A DNA stretch of 20,397 nucleotides from a virus. The notes below the pieces were generated by a model. It made no database searches. It saw nothing but the letters and a program-made list of their open reading frames with translations, and was not told the origin of the DNA. The position numbers and the translations under genes were made by a program. Below, one piece after another: positions 9,201-16,358 of the stretch (position 1 is its first letter; every line of letters starts with the position of its first letter). The stretch covers positions 1 through 20,397 of IMG/VR virus record IMGVR_UViG_3300044630_003687; one strand, 5' to 3'.

Positions 9201-10424
9201 GTTTTGTGGGGTTACTCCTGTTTCTACTGTAACGTCAAATAATCTAAGTCCTGCTACTTGGGTAATTCCTCCAACTTCTAAAAAGAAATATACTTCTTGA
9301 TTTGCATTAAAATAATGTTGGGGTGTTTCAATATTAACATCCGAAATAGGAATGTTATTTATAGGCTGACCCTGTTGTTCATAAACAGTAGAACCAAAAC
9401 CTGTTCCGTCTTTAAGAATAAACTTAACAAATCCGTTTGGTACTAAGTCTGGCTGATTTATTTGCAATTTAGCATTATACTTAAACGTGTAATTACCATC
9501 TACTGGTATGACAAATTTTTGTAAAGCTTGATTAAAGTTAGCACCAAAATCAAAAATTCTTTGGAAAAGATAAATTTGCGAGTTACCACTTAACTCTCCA
9601 AAATCACTATACTGATCATAACCCGCGTACTTCATTCCAATTGTGACATTGATTTCAGCACGTGCAGCAGAATCTGCCACTGTATACAAATCTAAAAACT
9701 GAGGTGAGTTTAAAAAATCAGAGACATAGGTGTATTCTGTATTAGAAAAAATCTTATCCCAAATTGTTTTTACTCTTAATGCAGGTTTTAATTGACCAAC
9801 TCCTAGCGGAGTAGCAGAATTAGTAAAAGTCCTAACACCATCTGTTGAGATAGTAGGAATTGCAGGGAAAGTTGCAGAGCCGCTTCCTTCGTAAGTGTAA
9901 CCCCATTCTATGAGTGGGTAAACTACGTCTCCATCAAATAACAATCTATTCCAGGAATTACGAATTGTGTTGTAATCCTTCGGATGATTGTATTCAGAAA
10001 AATCTAAGTCTCTTAGGAAACCACCATCAGTTTGACCTATACCAATTTGCGTGGCAAAGTCGGAAGTCTCGTTCATGAAGATTATTTCATACTCGACCAT
10101 ACCACTTGCTTCGTTACGGAAAACATTTAGCAACTGTAAATTACCGTTCATCCAAAGCTGTCCTTCGTTGTTAATATAAGCTTGCGCTTTCTTACTTGGA
10201 TCAAACAGTGTTTGGTTAACATTAAAAATTTGTTGAAAAAACTTTCCGTTAGTGTACGTGTGGGGAACTCTAAATGTTTGTGAGTAAGATGCCACAGCAA
10301 TTGTAGGTTCTGTTACATCTTGAACTCGCAAATTCATTCGAATAGGTTCAGTCTCGTAAAGATCTAAAATAACCCATTCCTCTCCTCCGTATGGCCTAGC
10401 GAATAATTGAACTTGTGCCTTCAT
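6246..10424 (-). CDS. Large tail tip/fibre protein with tandem Cys-rich modules (1392 aa)
   Basis: The N-terminal region (about 1-130; QVQLFARPYGGEEWVILDLY, then 'QDVTEPTIAVASYSQTFRVP' and FQQIFNVN) is one I associate with baseplate or tail-tip proteins of Bacteroidota phages. It probably anchors the protein to the tail. A middle part of about 600 residues is Tyr/Trp/Asn-rich with beta character. From about residue 775 three modules follow with starts near 775, 868 and 956 (period near 90). Each has C-x-A-x-CC, then GYYSDG or a variant, then CxC/CxxC. Two beta domains follow, and further Cys pairs (ACCDP, CYSCNDYLNGTYAG) appear from about 1180. The overall plan (conserved tail anchor, variable repeat-rich C-terminus) fits a receptor-binding fibre or tail-tip hub. 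ATG at 10424; 3 bp after the upstream stop. Confidence 0.72.
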   Translation of the reverse strand: MKAQVQLFARPYGGEEWVILDLYETEPIRMNLRVQDVTEPTIAVASYSQTFRVPHTYTNGKFFQQIFNVNQTLFDPSKKAQAYINNEGQLWMNGNLQLLNVFRNEASGMVEYEIIFMNETSDFATQIGIGQTDGGFLRDLDFSEYNHPKDYNTIRNSWNRLLFDGDVVYPLIEWGYTYEGSGSATFPAIPTISTDGVRTFTNSATPLGVGQLKPALRVKTIWDKIFSNTEYTYVSDFLNSPQFLDLYTVADSAARAEINVTIGMKYAGYDQYSDFGELSGNSQIYLFQRIFDFGANFNQALQKFVIPVDGNYTFKYNAKLQINQPDLVPNGFVKFILKDGTGFGSTVYEQQGQPINNIPISDVNIETPQHYFNANQEVYFFLEVGGITQVAGLRLFDVTVETGVTPQNQVNPSSCLPDNIKQIDFIKSIVEKFKLVFEPLFENPKVFRIEPWDEWITQGIVRDWTSKLNGEKDYKLTPLFQTQERFVTYKDQEDSDYLNYNYQQAYKQTYGQLNLDSFIEVIKGTKDVAPMFAPLPIGPIGYGPTAATGDVVAAEKFLIPHVAKDEVTKDGPGRRTPIQPKLRLGYYYGLTGAPKSWYYTNTIPQTTYPLMSSYWPHPWDPLAESLDWSYAQPTWITGVDNPTYNSNPSGVAGGGYQFNNYWQRWYYSTYGNTEETQGNVPTENDLQLPRDKDYAYLFEGEFILDYRDLLGLRFNDKIFIKDAYYLINYINNYTPGQKSPCKVELYKLNNIGVSLPNTFLPVFNICYSPDTICSAVCCQLVSPITTVFSTDAEELVVGSVLFLNETGTILAPDGYYSDGTYVYTIDEGQGTITAVDVINASPALCECVPILESLELCYVSDEGTFCDACCCQGDTVTLWMESNGANWYENPFYFATETGGIPANGYYSATVSGIKRYVRITNGLPGSTDVCDSCNCDIYDLTYYIGCTGATECDASCCVSAQNFNWYGNAPLLADATFLYLDQALNPVLNGWYSDGISTVRVTGGAGAVTEVADPEDCLPCENQTLDVYFDFRSAVNGTGTFTISKSFDGANWSTESVKNLSTIPALTTFNYTGAVSPSTFVRGTLTYGAAHTTGTFVTTIEQGNVPLNTQNTVRFSTYNFQPPLPSATGREYRFSVNLTGSSLDCGLSGGSAFKCIEPSCIIDETNSLYVVNNDLTACCDPLFVTNTGTAFVTQGATLFVDANCTGSPDPGVCYSCNDYLNGTYAGSDFYIYPNYDICDDLDTQSISFNWFSLDRPNRFNFYNNSGLLTTSGWVGYANYPGPWGFSLNTPSSGTITVPYTSGQNLRLQVEAGPADLSNPISDAWTGFIVCNNSCFVYYNNSGQEWTGDYQLCDGTWYYATSIAQGDSICARVGTVFTIYGADLPPVNQCNI

Positions 10425-10427
10425 GTT

Positions 10428-12044
10428 TTAGATTGTTTGCATTGTTCTTTGTGTAGACAATTCCATATTAAATGTTGCAGTGAACAACTTAACTTGTTTA
10501 ATAGTCTTCACAGTGTAACTTCCTTCTGATACTTTACATGTGTAAGGCCAATCATCGTCAGAAATATAAACCCAAGTCTGTGAGCTTTCGACTATACCTT
10601 TTAAGAAGTCTACTTGCTCTTGAGTTAAAAAATCTGAAGTGATAGTCCATCTAGTATTAACCATTTTGTCGTATTGACGTATACCACCTCTTAACCAATT
10701 CTGAGTCGTGTCTCCTGAAGGATTATCAGATAACTGGACTGGTGTGGCACTACTCCAATCTACTTCAGATTGATACCATTCTTTGGTTGATGTATCTACA
10801 GTTTTTTCACTGAAGGCTTGGAAATTAAAATAATCCCTACCACCTTTTTCATTTAAAAAACAAACTCTTGCTCGCGGGTATAATTTACTGTAACAATCTT
10901 CTACTACATTTATTCTTACTAGTTCTGATAAAGGTACTGTAGGTGCGCTAGGATAATTACAAGAACCATCAATTGCTATAGTATTAAAAAGTTGCACTGT
11001 GTAATAAGCAGGCACCTCTCCAATGTTTTCCCAGATTCCCATTTCTTCTAAATCTTTAGGTCCTACTCTTAGTGAAAGTAATTCTTGATTAAGAGAATTA
11101 GAAAAAGAATTAGGTCCGGTTGCTGCAATTGTATCTCCACAAACTTGTCTGGGTGCACCACCGCTAGCACCGTAGTTACCAAAACCCATTTCGTAAAAGT
11201 TATCTCCGGTTGCACTATAGAATTCAAACCATGCAACTTTAGGTGCAGCTGATTGTAAATAAGCACCACCAAGTTCTTCATACACTGGATTACGATTTAG
11301 AAACGAAAGAGTGCGTCTGTCATAAGGTAAATCGTTAACTTCAAAATTATGTGGCGGGGAAGCTGTAGTAGTTTGCCATGCACCACCAGTGACTGTACGT
11401 GGTTCATCACTTAGAAAAAGACCAGGTCCTCCACATGTGGTAGGAGTATAGATGGAATTATTCTTCATGATGTAAGGTGCAACGTAACCAAACAAACCCC
11501 AATAGTCATAATCGTTAATCTGTTGAACTTGTAAGTGTCTTTGTTGTTCTTGCCAATCTAAACTCCAAGGTAACACTTTACATGGAGCAGCACCAGTACC
11601 ACCGGTGCCTCCTTCGTAACCTTGAGCGCCTAATAGATATTGTGGATCTGCTTGATCTTCTACTGCGTCACCTAAACCATTATAAATAATTAAAGGGGAG
11701 TTTGCATTAGGAGATCTATATTCTTCTCCTACTTTTACACTCACAGCTGCCACTGCATCAAACCCCGTTTTAAAAGGTTTAACTAGATTAGATCCAACTT
11801 CATTCGCAAAATTTCCAATCTCTAAATAGGGATCAATCATAGTGCTTACATCTAACATGCCAGCACCAACTGGATTAGGTCTTTGTTTAAAGCGATTGAT
11901 AAAAGCACCGTCGACGTAAACATCAAACACATACTTAAAATCATAAACTTGGTTAGCGTCCCACTTATCAGAATCCACACTCCATATAACTGGGTTGTAT
12001 CCTGGTGAGTAATATTTAGGAGAAAAATTAACTGCGGTTATCAT
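10428..12044 (-). CDS. Tail tip protein, distal-tail-like (538 aa)
   Basis: The protein opens with NFSPKYYSPGYNPVIWSVDSD and a YVFDVYVDGAFINRFKQRPNP segment, which I know as the start of a tail-tip protein in Bacteroidota siphoviruses. The middle is Gly/Tyr/Pro-rich beta. The C-terminus (about 455-538) has WLRGGIRQYDKMVNTRWTI, a TQEQVDFLKGIVESSQ helix and WVYISDDDWP, then strands ending ATFNMELS. This resembles the beta domain of distal-tail proteins that connects the tube to the tip. It precedes the fibre gene and overlaps the tail-chaperone-like stop by 4 bp (ATGA), showing translational coupling. A minor tail or receptor-binding role is also possible. Confidence 0.65.
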   Translation of the reverse strand: MITAVNFSPKYYSPGYNPVIWSVDSDKWDANQVYDFKYVFDVYVDGAFINRFKQRPNPVGAGMLDVSTMIDPYLEIGNFANEVGSNLVKPFKTGFDAVAAVSVKVGEEYRSPNANSPLIIYNGLGDAVEDQADPQYLLGAQGYEGGTGGTGAAPCKVLPWSLDWQEQQRHLQVQQINDYDYWGLFGYVAPYIMKNNSIYTPTTCGGPGLFLSDEPRTVTGGAWQTTTASPPHNFEVNDLPYDRRTLSFLNRNPVYEELGGAYLQSAAPKVAWFEFYSATGDNFYEMGFGNYGASGGAPRQVCGDTIAATGPNSFSNSLNQELLSLRVGPKDLEEMGIWENIGEVPAYYTVQLFNTIAIDGSCNYPSAPTVPLSELVRINVVEDCYSKLYPRARVCFLNEKGGRDYFNFQAFSEKTVDTSTKEWYQSEVDWSSATPVQLSDNPSGDTTQNWLRGGIRQYDKMVNTRWTITSDFLTQEQVDFLKGIVESSQTWVYISDDDWPYTCKVSEGSYTVKTIKQVKLFTATFNMELSTQRTMQTI

Positions 12045-12832
12045 TGCGAAGTTTTATATTGTGCGACTAACTCCCCGATTAGCGTTCTCGTGCTTTCGAA
12101 TCTTGTTTCCTCTCCAAACAAGGAAGTTAAGTGCTTCTCTAACACCGAGTTCGGAAGCTCTGCCGAGATCCAAAGGGTTTTCATTAGCGAGATGAATGAG
12201 TGTTTCGTACCACGACCCATGAACGCTTGTGTCATCGTCTTTTCCAGCATCTTCTTCTCCTTCCGCGGGAGAGCCAAATAGTGAGTCGTAAGTCCTGAAT
12301 ATGCTATCGCGAAAGACAAAAAAAAACCCATAACTGCTTTCGCGTGTTTAACTGGTAGATCTAAAAATAATCGACACCTATCTCGATAACCTTCTGCATC
12401 GTAAGGTGCTATTTTATATCGGAATAGATTGGAAGATTCAATAGGTCGATAAAGAATAGCTAGAATCTCGTGTAACCTACCGTCCATATTAGGATCGGCT
12501 AGAATCACATCGATGTCTGCAAACTCTCCAATACTCATATCATCGAAATTAACAAGTCCGTATTCCACGCCATCGTGTGTGATTTTAGTACGGGCTTCTA
12601 TACCACGAGTTAAATCTCTTTCAATGTAAATCTCTAGTTCAGTCCAGATCTCTAACCATTGGGTAGGAGATAGACTTTTAAGATCTTCTACTGGACAACC
12701 ACTGAGCATACTAACTAGGGAGAAAGAAACCTCATCGTGTTTCATACGCATAGCAGCAGAGATTGTGTAGTAATCTTTAATGCGGATCACTCCAATCTTC
12801 CACTTGTTCTTACCTGTTTTAAATTGTATCAT
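12041..12832 (-). CDS. Putative tail assembly chaperone (263 aa)
   Basis: This is a mostly helical soluble protein. After an N-terminal beta part (QFKTGKNKWKIGVIRIKDYY), residues about 30-75 have VSFSLVSMLSGCPVEDLKSLSPTQW, a 'hxLLSGxxxEELxxLxxxxF' pattern seen in tail assembly chaperones of Bacteroidota phages. A helical C-terminal region follows (HAKAVMGFFLSFAIAYSGL, then MLEKTMTQAF). Its place between gp10-like/tail-completion and tail-tip genes matches such a chaperone, which binds the tape measure before tube assembly. It overlaps both neighbours by 4 bp. I saw no slippery heptamer near the stop that would suggest the usual programmed frameshift, and the tape measure is far downstream, so the assignment is moderate. 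Confidence 0.5.
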   Translation of the reverse strand: MIQFKTGKNKWKIGVIRIKDYYTISAAMRMKHDEVSFSLVSMLSGCPVEDLKSLSPTQWLEIWTELEIYIERDLTRGIEARTKITHDGVEYGLVNFDDMSIGEFADIDVILADPNMDGRLHEILAILYRPIESSNLFRYKIAPYDAEGYRDRCRLFLDLPVKHAKAVMGFFLSFAIAYSGLTTHYLALPRKEKKMLEKTMTQAFMGRGTKHSFISLMKTLWISAELPNSVLEKHLTSLFGEETRFESTRTLIGELVAQYKTSQ

Positions 12833-13263
12833 CTAAAGTCTTTTTGTAATAGGGTTGCAATAATTTTACCTTCTTGTTTAGCAAACTCTTGGGCAAGCTC
12901 GTCGCCGAATGCATCGTATTGGGCTTCGCTTACATTCATCCAGAATCGCGGACGAATACCTCCTACTCCTTTACCAGGACTAGGATTCCATTTATTATTA
13001 CGCAGATTGAAATAAGCATCTGCAAATATTTTAGAACTACCCGGTGCAGTCTCTTTGCCAGTTCCAGTATGTAAATAGGTTCCGTATTTCCTCTCACTCG
13101 GTAAGTAGATCTCTAAAACTCCTTTGACAAATCTCACTTGCACACTCTCTTTCAGCGCTCCTGTTTTAACGGGTGCTTGTGAACGGATGATAGCTTCTAG
13201 TCTTCTAGCAAACTTACCATACAAGGGATTTAAATAAGCTCTACTTCCTTTTACTCCTCTCAT
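12829..13263 (-). CDS. HK97 gp10-like neck/tail-completion protein (144 aa)
   Basis: Residues about 20-45 carry ARRLEAIIRSQAPVKTGALKESVQV, the signature 'APVxTGxLxxS' of HK97 gp10-like proteins (head-tail connector/tail completion). A YGTYLHTGTG segment follows, as expected in this family, then a C-terminal helical part (FGDELAQEFAKQEGKIIATLLQ). Length is typical for the family. It works in the neck, joining the tail to the connector. It overlaps the upstream and downstream genes by 4 bp each. ATG start at 13263. Confidence 0.82.
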   Translation of the reverse strand: MRGVKGSRAYLNPLYGKFARRLEAIIRSQAPVKTGALKESVQVRFVKGVLEIYLPSERKYGTYLHTGTGKETAPGSSKIFADAYFNLRNNKWNPSPGKGVGGIRPRFWMNVSEAQYDAFGDELAQEFAKQEGKIIATLLQKDFR

Positions 13264-13733
13264 GCTACAAATGCTGCGTCGCAGTTATTAAATGGATTTT
13301 TAACTTCGAAGGTCACTTCGGAGGCCCAGCCCGCAACATTATTATTCATACCTTCCACGTAGGGCCTGCACGTGATAGGCACATCCACATACACCTCAAC
13401 ATCTTCCCACTTGGTCTGACGAATGCGAGATAACAAATCTTGTAGAATCATAAAGGTTGTATTCAACATGTCTTCTTCAATTCCTAAATCATTGACTGTG
13501 ATGTCATGCACACCTAAAGTAAAAGAGAACTCTACCGCGCCACCCTCATCAAAATCTGCTCTTCTAGGAATTAGATATACCGTAGGATACTTGGTAGGAT
13601 ATTGCTCATTAGTCTCCACATCGATATCTGATGGTTGACCGAACGTAAATTGTTTCACATTCAAATGGCTAAGCGATAGAGTTCTCATGTACTCTACAAG
13701 TGACTTAAAACTTGAGATAGGTCCTGACGGCAT
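13260..13733 (-). CDS. Putative tail terminator/tail completion protein (157 aa)
   Basis: The protein has an N-terminal helix (SFKSLVEYMRTLSLSHLNV), a strand with YPTVYLIPRRADF, a central FSFTLGVHDIT strand and a long helix (EEDMLNTTFMILQDLLSRIRQTKW), then strands VEVYVDVPITCRPY and GWASEVTFEVKNP. Alternation of a beta sheet with one long helix, and the position just before a gp10-like gene, match tail terminator/minor tail proteins that cap the tail tube. No direct motif proves it. ATG at 13733. This is the first gene of the late operon after the plus-strand insertion, so a minus-strand promoter should lie in 13734-13812 or transcription must read through from TerL. Confidence 0.55.
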   Translation of the reverse strand: MPSGPISSFKSLVEYMRTLSLSHLNVKQFTFGQPSDIDVETNEQYPTKYPTVYLIPRRADFDEGGAVEFSFTLGVHDITVNDLGIEEDMLNTTFMILQDLLSRIRQTKWEDVEVYVDVPITCRPYVEGMNNNVAGWASEVTFEVKNPFNNCDAAFVA

Positions 13734-13748
13734 AGACAGCAGTTTTTA

Positions 13749-13779
13749 TTGGGTGGTTTCTAGATTGAATATATATTTT
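13749..13779 (+). promoter_or_regulatory. Candidate plus-strand promoter for the inserted gene pair
   Basis: TTG at 13749-13751 is followed after 20 nt by TATATTTT (13772-13779), one base off the Bacteroidota -7 box TAnnTTTG. The spacer is in the consensus 19-21 range. A start a few bases downstream would leave a leader of about 25 nt before the ATG at 13813. It lies in the 79-bp gap between divergent genes. Inferred from consensus only. Confidence 0.35.
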
Positions 13780-13812
13780 AGCCATTTTGCAACCAATTAC
13801 CTCAATTATTTT

Positions 13813-14019
13813 ATGGGAAAGACACAAAAACTCCACAGACAGAAAGTCAGAAAAAGAAATGAAGCTCGGCTAGCGGCCCATAAGAAGCTTGTAGCCGCAC
13901 TATCACAACCCCGCCCAGTAGTAGACACAGCCACACTTTATGAACAAGCTACGGCCAATATAAATCAGAAAAGCGCACTCGAATATTTAGAAGAAGATGG
14001 ACCAAGATTTAGCCAGTAA
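13813..14019 (+). CDS. Small basic protein of unknown function (68 aa)
   Basis: I do not recognise a family. The frame is open upstream to 13687, but that part overlaps the divergent gene. I chose the ATG at 13813, which lies after a candidate promoter and an A/T-rich leader. Residues 1-28 are very basic (MGKTQKLHRQKVRKRNEARL), suggesting nucleic acid binding. The rest is Ala/Gln/Glu-rich and ends in an acidic tail (LEYLEEDGPRF). Together with the overlapping next gene it forms a plus-strand pair inside the minus-strand late operon, the pattern of an inserted accessory unit (moron). Function unknown. Confidence 0.6.
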   Translation: MGKTQKLHRQKVRKRNEARLAAHKKLVAALSQPRPVVDTATLYEQATANINQKSALEYLEEDGPRFSQ

Positions 14020-14464
14020 AGAAAAAATACTCGAGATGTACTTGGATTTCACCCTCGGTTATTACAGAAAATTGCGACATGCATGTGACTTACAAGGCAT
14101 TAGAACCTGGAAAGACATAGCAATCTTTATAGTGGAAAGCTTTGAAAGACGTGGAGGCATGGGCATAGCGCCTAGATTAACCCGCGAAGAGAAAGAAATC
14201 TGGAGAAGATGGAGAGAAAAAACCATCTTAAACAAGGAAAAATTGTGGATGACCTATGAAAAAAACCAAGAATATAAGGATCTAATTGGCAAACCTTGGG
14301 CATTATTAAGAGAATTAGCCTCCCGTTTTCCTAATGCAGTGGGGGATTCCTGGAATCTAAAAGCAGCATTAGGTGCGTTCGAGATCCTTTGCCTCGTGGC
14401 CGAAGAGGAAGATCCTAGATTGGTGCCCCCAGTTTCCGGCCCGAACCCATCAGTACGTACTTAG
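13997..14464 (+). CDS. Helical protein of unknown function (155 aa), accessory gene
   Basis: The ATG at 13997 overlaps the preceding plus-strand gene by 23 bp and is preceded by AGAAGA, one of few purine-rich leaders here. The product is helical and rich in Trp, Arg and Lys (LRHACDLQGIRTWKDIAIF, LTREEKEIWRRWREK, KPWALLRELASRF). There are no membrane segments or known catalytic motifs. Its last 50 bp overlap the 3' end of TerL on the other strand, so mRNAs from the two genes would be complementary there. No function can be named. The tight overlap with a small basic partner could fit a two-protein complex, but no family link supports a toxin-antitoxin reading. Confidence 0.65.
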   Translation: MDQDLASKEKILEMYLDFTLGYYRKLRHACDLQGIRTWKDIAIFIVESFERRGGMGIAPRLTREEKEIWRRWREKTILNKEKLWMTYEKNQEYKDLIGKPWALLRELASRFPNAVGDSWNLKAALGAFEILCLVAEEEDPRLVPPVSGPNPSVRT

Positions 14465-15659
14465 TCTGACCAATCTTAAGACCAGTTCCCACCGCATATC
14501 TAATAGCATCCATTAAGTGATTCCAGGAATCTGCGGGTCTGTCCCCACCAGCACGGTAGACATAATTGTCATATTCTAATCTTAAGTTCTCACTTTCGTG
14601 GGAAGCGAACACTTCGTAAGAATGGATTGTGTCGATCCCATGACGGATACTGTCCGGTCCCTTAACACAAGGACGGATGTTATTCCAACCTAACCTACGT
14701 AAGGTCTCGATAGATTTAGGATCTGAACTGTCTGCATAGATGTGGGCATGGCGAGGCACTCCTCTAAGATCCATTAGATGACTTAGATCCTCGGTAGTTA
14801 ACCCAGTTTCATAGATGAATTCCCTTAACCAGATCTTATTGTTCCGCTTCTTCACCTGCACTAGAGCACATGGGTCAGAACTGAAACCGAAATCTAATCC
14901 CCAGATAGTCTCTGCATCCCAATCTGCTAGGTGTTCTCCCCAATGCCAATTCTTAAAGACCTGACCATCCCCTGCGTCTTTCCAGATCCCTCTAATGTGG
15001 TGATCAAAGTAAGCGGGATCAGTCTCTTTAGCTAACTCCCATTCCCGCACCTTGGCAGGATCTAAGTTCTCTATGTTATCTAGGTAAGTGGTGTGTAAGA
15101 AGCCATGGGTATCCTTCCATTTCGGGTTTGGCTCTCCACTTGGAAGGTAGAATCTTTTAAACAGCCAATGCGCCTTGGAGGTCGGATTGAAACATAAGAA
15201 AATTTTTCTCTCCCCTTTTGTACGGAAGGAGTCGATCAACTTAATGTATTCTTCTTCACTGGCCATCTCGGTGGCTTCGTCTATAAGAAGGTGTGTAACT
15301 CGGCTCAATCCTTTACCCTTAGCCACTGTGGTACCTTCCGAGATCTTCATAGAGTGGGTGAGGATCATGTTCCCATTCTTGGGATTGACTATCTCCTCCC
15401 CACTGATCTTTAGGAGGGGTGTTAAACCCCAGGCATTGATCAGATCCAGGATATCCCTATAGATAGAGGAGCTAATAGACCTCTGGGTGTATCTTGCAAC
15501 TACCCCCCTGAAGAAATCGTCTCCCATTAGTCGCATGAGGAAAAATCCAGATACTTGTGTGCTCTTACCTGAGCCCCTCCCCCCACTGATCAACCAATAT
15601 GTCTTATCCTCATAGAAGATGGGTGCGTATGCTTGGAGGAACGTGAAATCTTTGGCCAT
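14415..15659 (-). CDS. terL: Terminase large subunit (414 aa)
   Basis: This is the DNA packaging motor ATPase and nuclease. Walker A is GGRGSGKST (residues 26-34), Walker B is LLIDE (Asp127/Glu128), and the coupling motif is FLCFNPTS (about 154-161). The RNase H-like nuclease acidic residues are seen in GLDFGFSSDP (Asp256), IYADSSDP (Asp310) and HLMDAIRYA (Asp384). Length and motif order fit the Terminase_3 plus Terminase_3C architecture. It works at the portal vertex with the small subunit, cutting concatemers and pumping DNA. ATG at 15659, 48 bp after the putative terS stop. Its 3' end overlaps a convergent gene by 50 bp. The gene looks richer in G+C than the tail genes, suggesting modular exchange of the terminase block. 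Confidence 0.96.
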   Translation of the reverse strand: MAKDFTFLQAYAPIFYEDKTYWLISGGRGSGKSTQVSGFFLMRLMGDDFFRGVVARYTQRSISSSIYRDILDLINAWGLTPLLKISGEEIVNPKNGNMILTHSMKISEGTTVAKGKGLSRVTHLLIDEATEMASEEEYIKLIDSFRTKGERKIFLCFNPTSKAHWLFKRFYLPSGEPNPKWKDTHGFLHTTYLDNIENLDPAKVREWELAKETDPAYFDHHIRGIWKDAGDGQVFKNWHWGEHLADWDAETIWGLDFGFSSDPCALVQVKKRNNKIWLREFIYETGLTTEDLSHLMDLRGVPRHAHIYADSSDPKSIETLRRLGWNNIRPCVKGPDSIRHGIDTIHSYEVFASHESENLRLEYDNYVYRAGGDRPADSWNHLMDAIRYAVGTGLKIGQTKYVLMGSGRKLGAPI

Positions 15660-15707
15660 ATGTTAATAACTACATTTTTATATCTCGCGGTAATACCCAG
15701 GGGGGAC

Positions 15708-16358
15708 TTAGAATTCCTTCCTATATCCTGGTGGAGGTGCCTTCACGAGATCAGCTGGGAGGAACACGAATTCTGGGAGATCTGAGGGTTCTGGGGAATC
15801 CTGTGAGTCCTCCCCGGACACTGCACTATCGGAGTGTCCGTAGTGTCCGTCTTCTTTGGACACTGCACTATGCGAGTGTTCGTAGTGTCCGTCCCTTCCC
15901 TCTGTCGGGGTGCCCTCACCGCTTTCTGGACCCGGATTAATCGAGGACATCGGGGCGCCCTCGCCTATGACTTTGACAGCCTCTCCTGGGGTGGTTAACA
16001 AAGCTGTCGGGGCACCCTCACTGATTTCTAAGGTATCCTCCCGCTTAGGCAGGTGGAACGTGGGGATGTTTATAGTAATCGGGGTAAATGCCTCGCCGTC
16101 GCGCCCCGTTATCTCTTGGCGGCTGAGGCTGGGTGTAAATCTTTCAGAGATCCTTAGCATAAGGTCCGCAGTCTTCAGGGGATCTTTCTTAGCTCCCTCA
16201 GCTAACCATTTTTCCATATTAGGTAACTGATTAGCTAATAACATAGCAAATGCTTGTTTAATCTGGGCATTTATCTCAGATAACGTCCCAATAGGCTTTC
16301 CTGCGGGGTTCCCAGACTCTCCGGGCTGCCATAAATGCTTAGGTCGTCTTCTCGGCAT
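15708..16358 (-). CDS. Putative terminase small subunit (DUF5681-like N-terminus) with repetitive C-terminal tail
   Basis: The N-terminus has LWQPGESGNPAGKPIGT, the 'F/WxPGxSGNPxGRPxGT' pattern of DUF5681-like proteins often found beside TerL. A helical part (IKQAFAMLLANQLPNMEKWL and DPLKTADLMLRISERFTPSLSR) and the strand EITGRDGEAF follow. From about residue 110 the protein becomes low-complexity, with three EGAP/GEGTP-type repeats and two 14-residue DGHYxHSxSAVSxE(D) repeats, ending in PPPGYRKEF. It would bind the packaging initiation site and recruit TerL. The tail is probably disordered. The gene is GC-rich compared with the window. The HTH protein at 16521 is an alternative TerS candidate. 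Confidence 0.55.
   Translation of the reverse strand: MPRRRPKHLWQPGESGNPAGKPIGTLSEINAQIKQAFAMLLANQLPNMEKWLAEGAKKDPLKTADLMLRISERFTPSLSRQEITGRDGEAFTPITINIPTFHLPKREDTLEISEGAPTALLTTPGEAVKVIGEGAPMSSINPGPESGEGTPTEGRDGHYEHSHSAVSKEDGHYGHSDSAVSGEDSQDSPEPSDLPEFVFLPADLVKAPPPGYRKEF
15816..15893. repeat. 42-bp repeat with six GTGTCC-type motifs inside the putative terS
   Basis: Positions 15816-15851 and 15858-15893 match at 33 of 36 positions, at a 42-bp offset. Each copy holds one inverted GGACAC and two direct GTG(T/C)CC-like motifs at 9-bp spacing (15816, 15834, 15843; 15858, 15876, 15885). The first copy forms a perfect 7-bp inverted repeat (GGACACT...AGTGTCC). In protein it is a 14-residue repeat. 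It could be a TerS-binding (pac-like) site, since several headful phages carry pac inside terS. Alternatively it is simply a low-complexity protein repeat. Confidence 0.75.

Noticed and set aside
11069-11281. Minus-strand frame of 70 codons inside the 538-aa tail-tip gene
   Set aside because: It is out of frame within a strongly supported gene and has Leu/Asn/Gln composition without any motif.
12029-12060. Programmed -1 frameshift at the chaperone/tail-tip junction
   Set aside because: No slippery heptamer seen near the stop; the ATGA overlap explains the junction, and the downstream gene has its own good start.
13687-13812. N-terminal extension of the 68-aa plus-strand protein
   Set aside because: It would overlap the divergent tail-completion gene and run through the candidate promoter; the extension looks like translated non-coding sequence.
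15816-15893. CRISPR-like repeat array
   Set aside because: Only two copies, imperfect, in frame and with no spacer-repeat structure; it encodes a peptide repeat.
15731-16230. Two plus-strand frames opposite the putative terS
   Set aside because: They exist because the region is GC-rich with few stops; the minus frame has the DUF5681-like motif and tight operon spacing.
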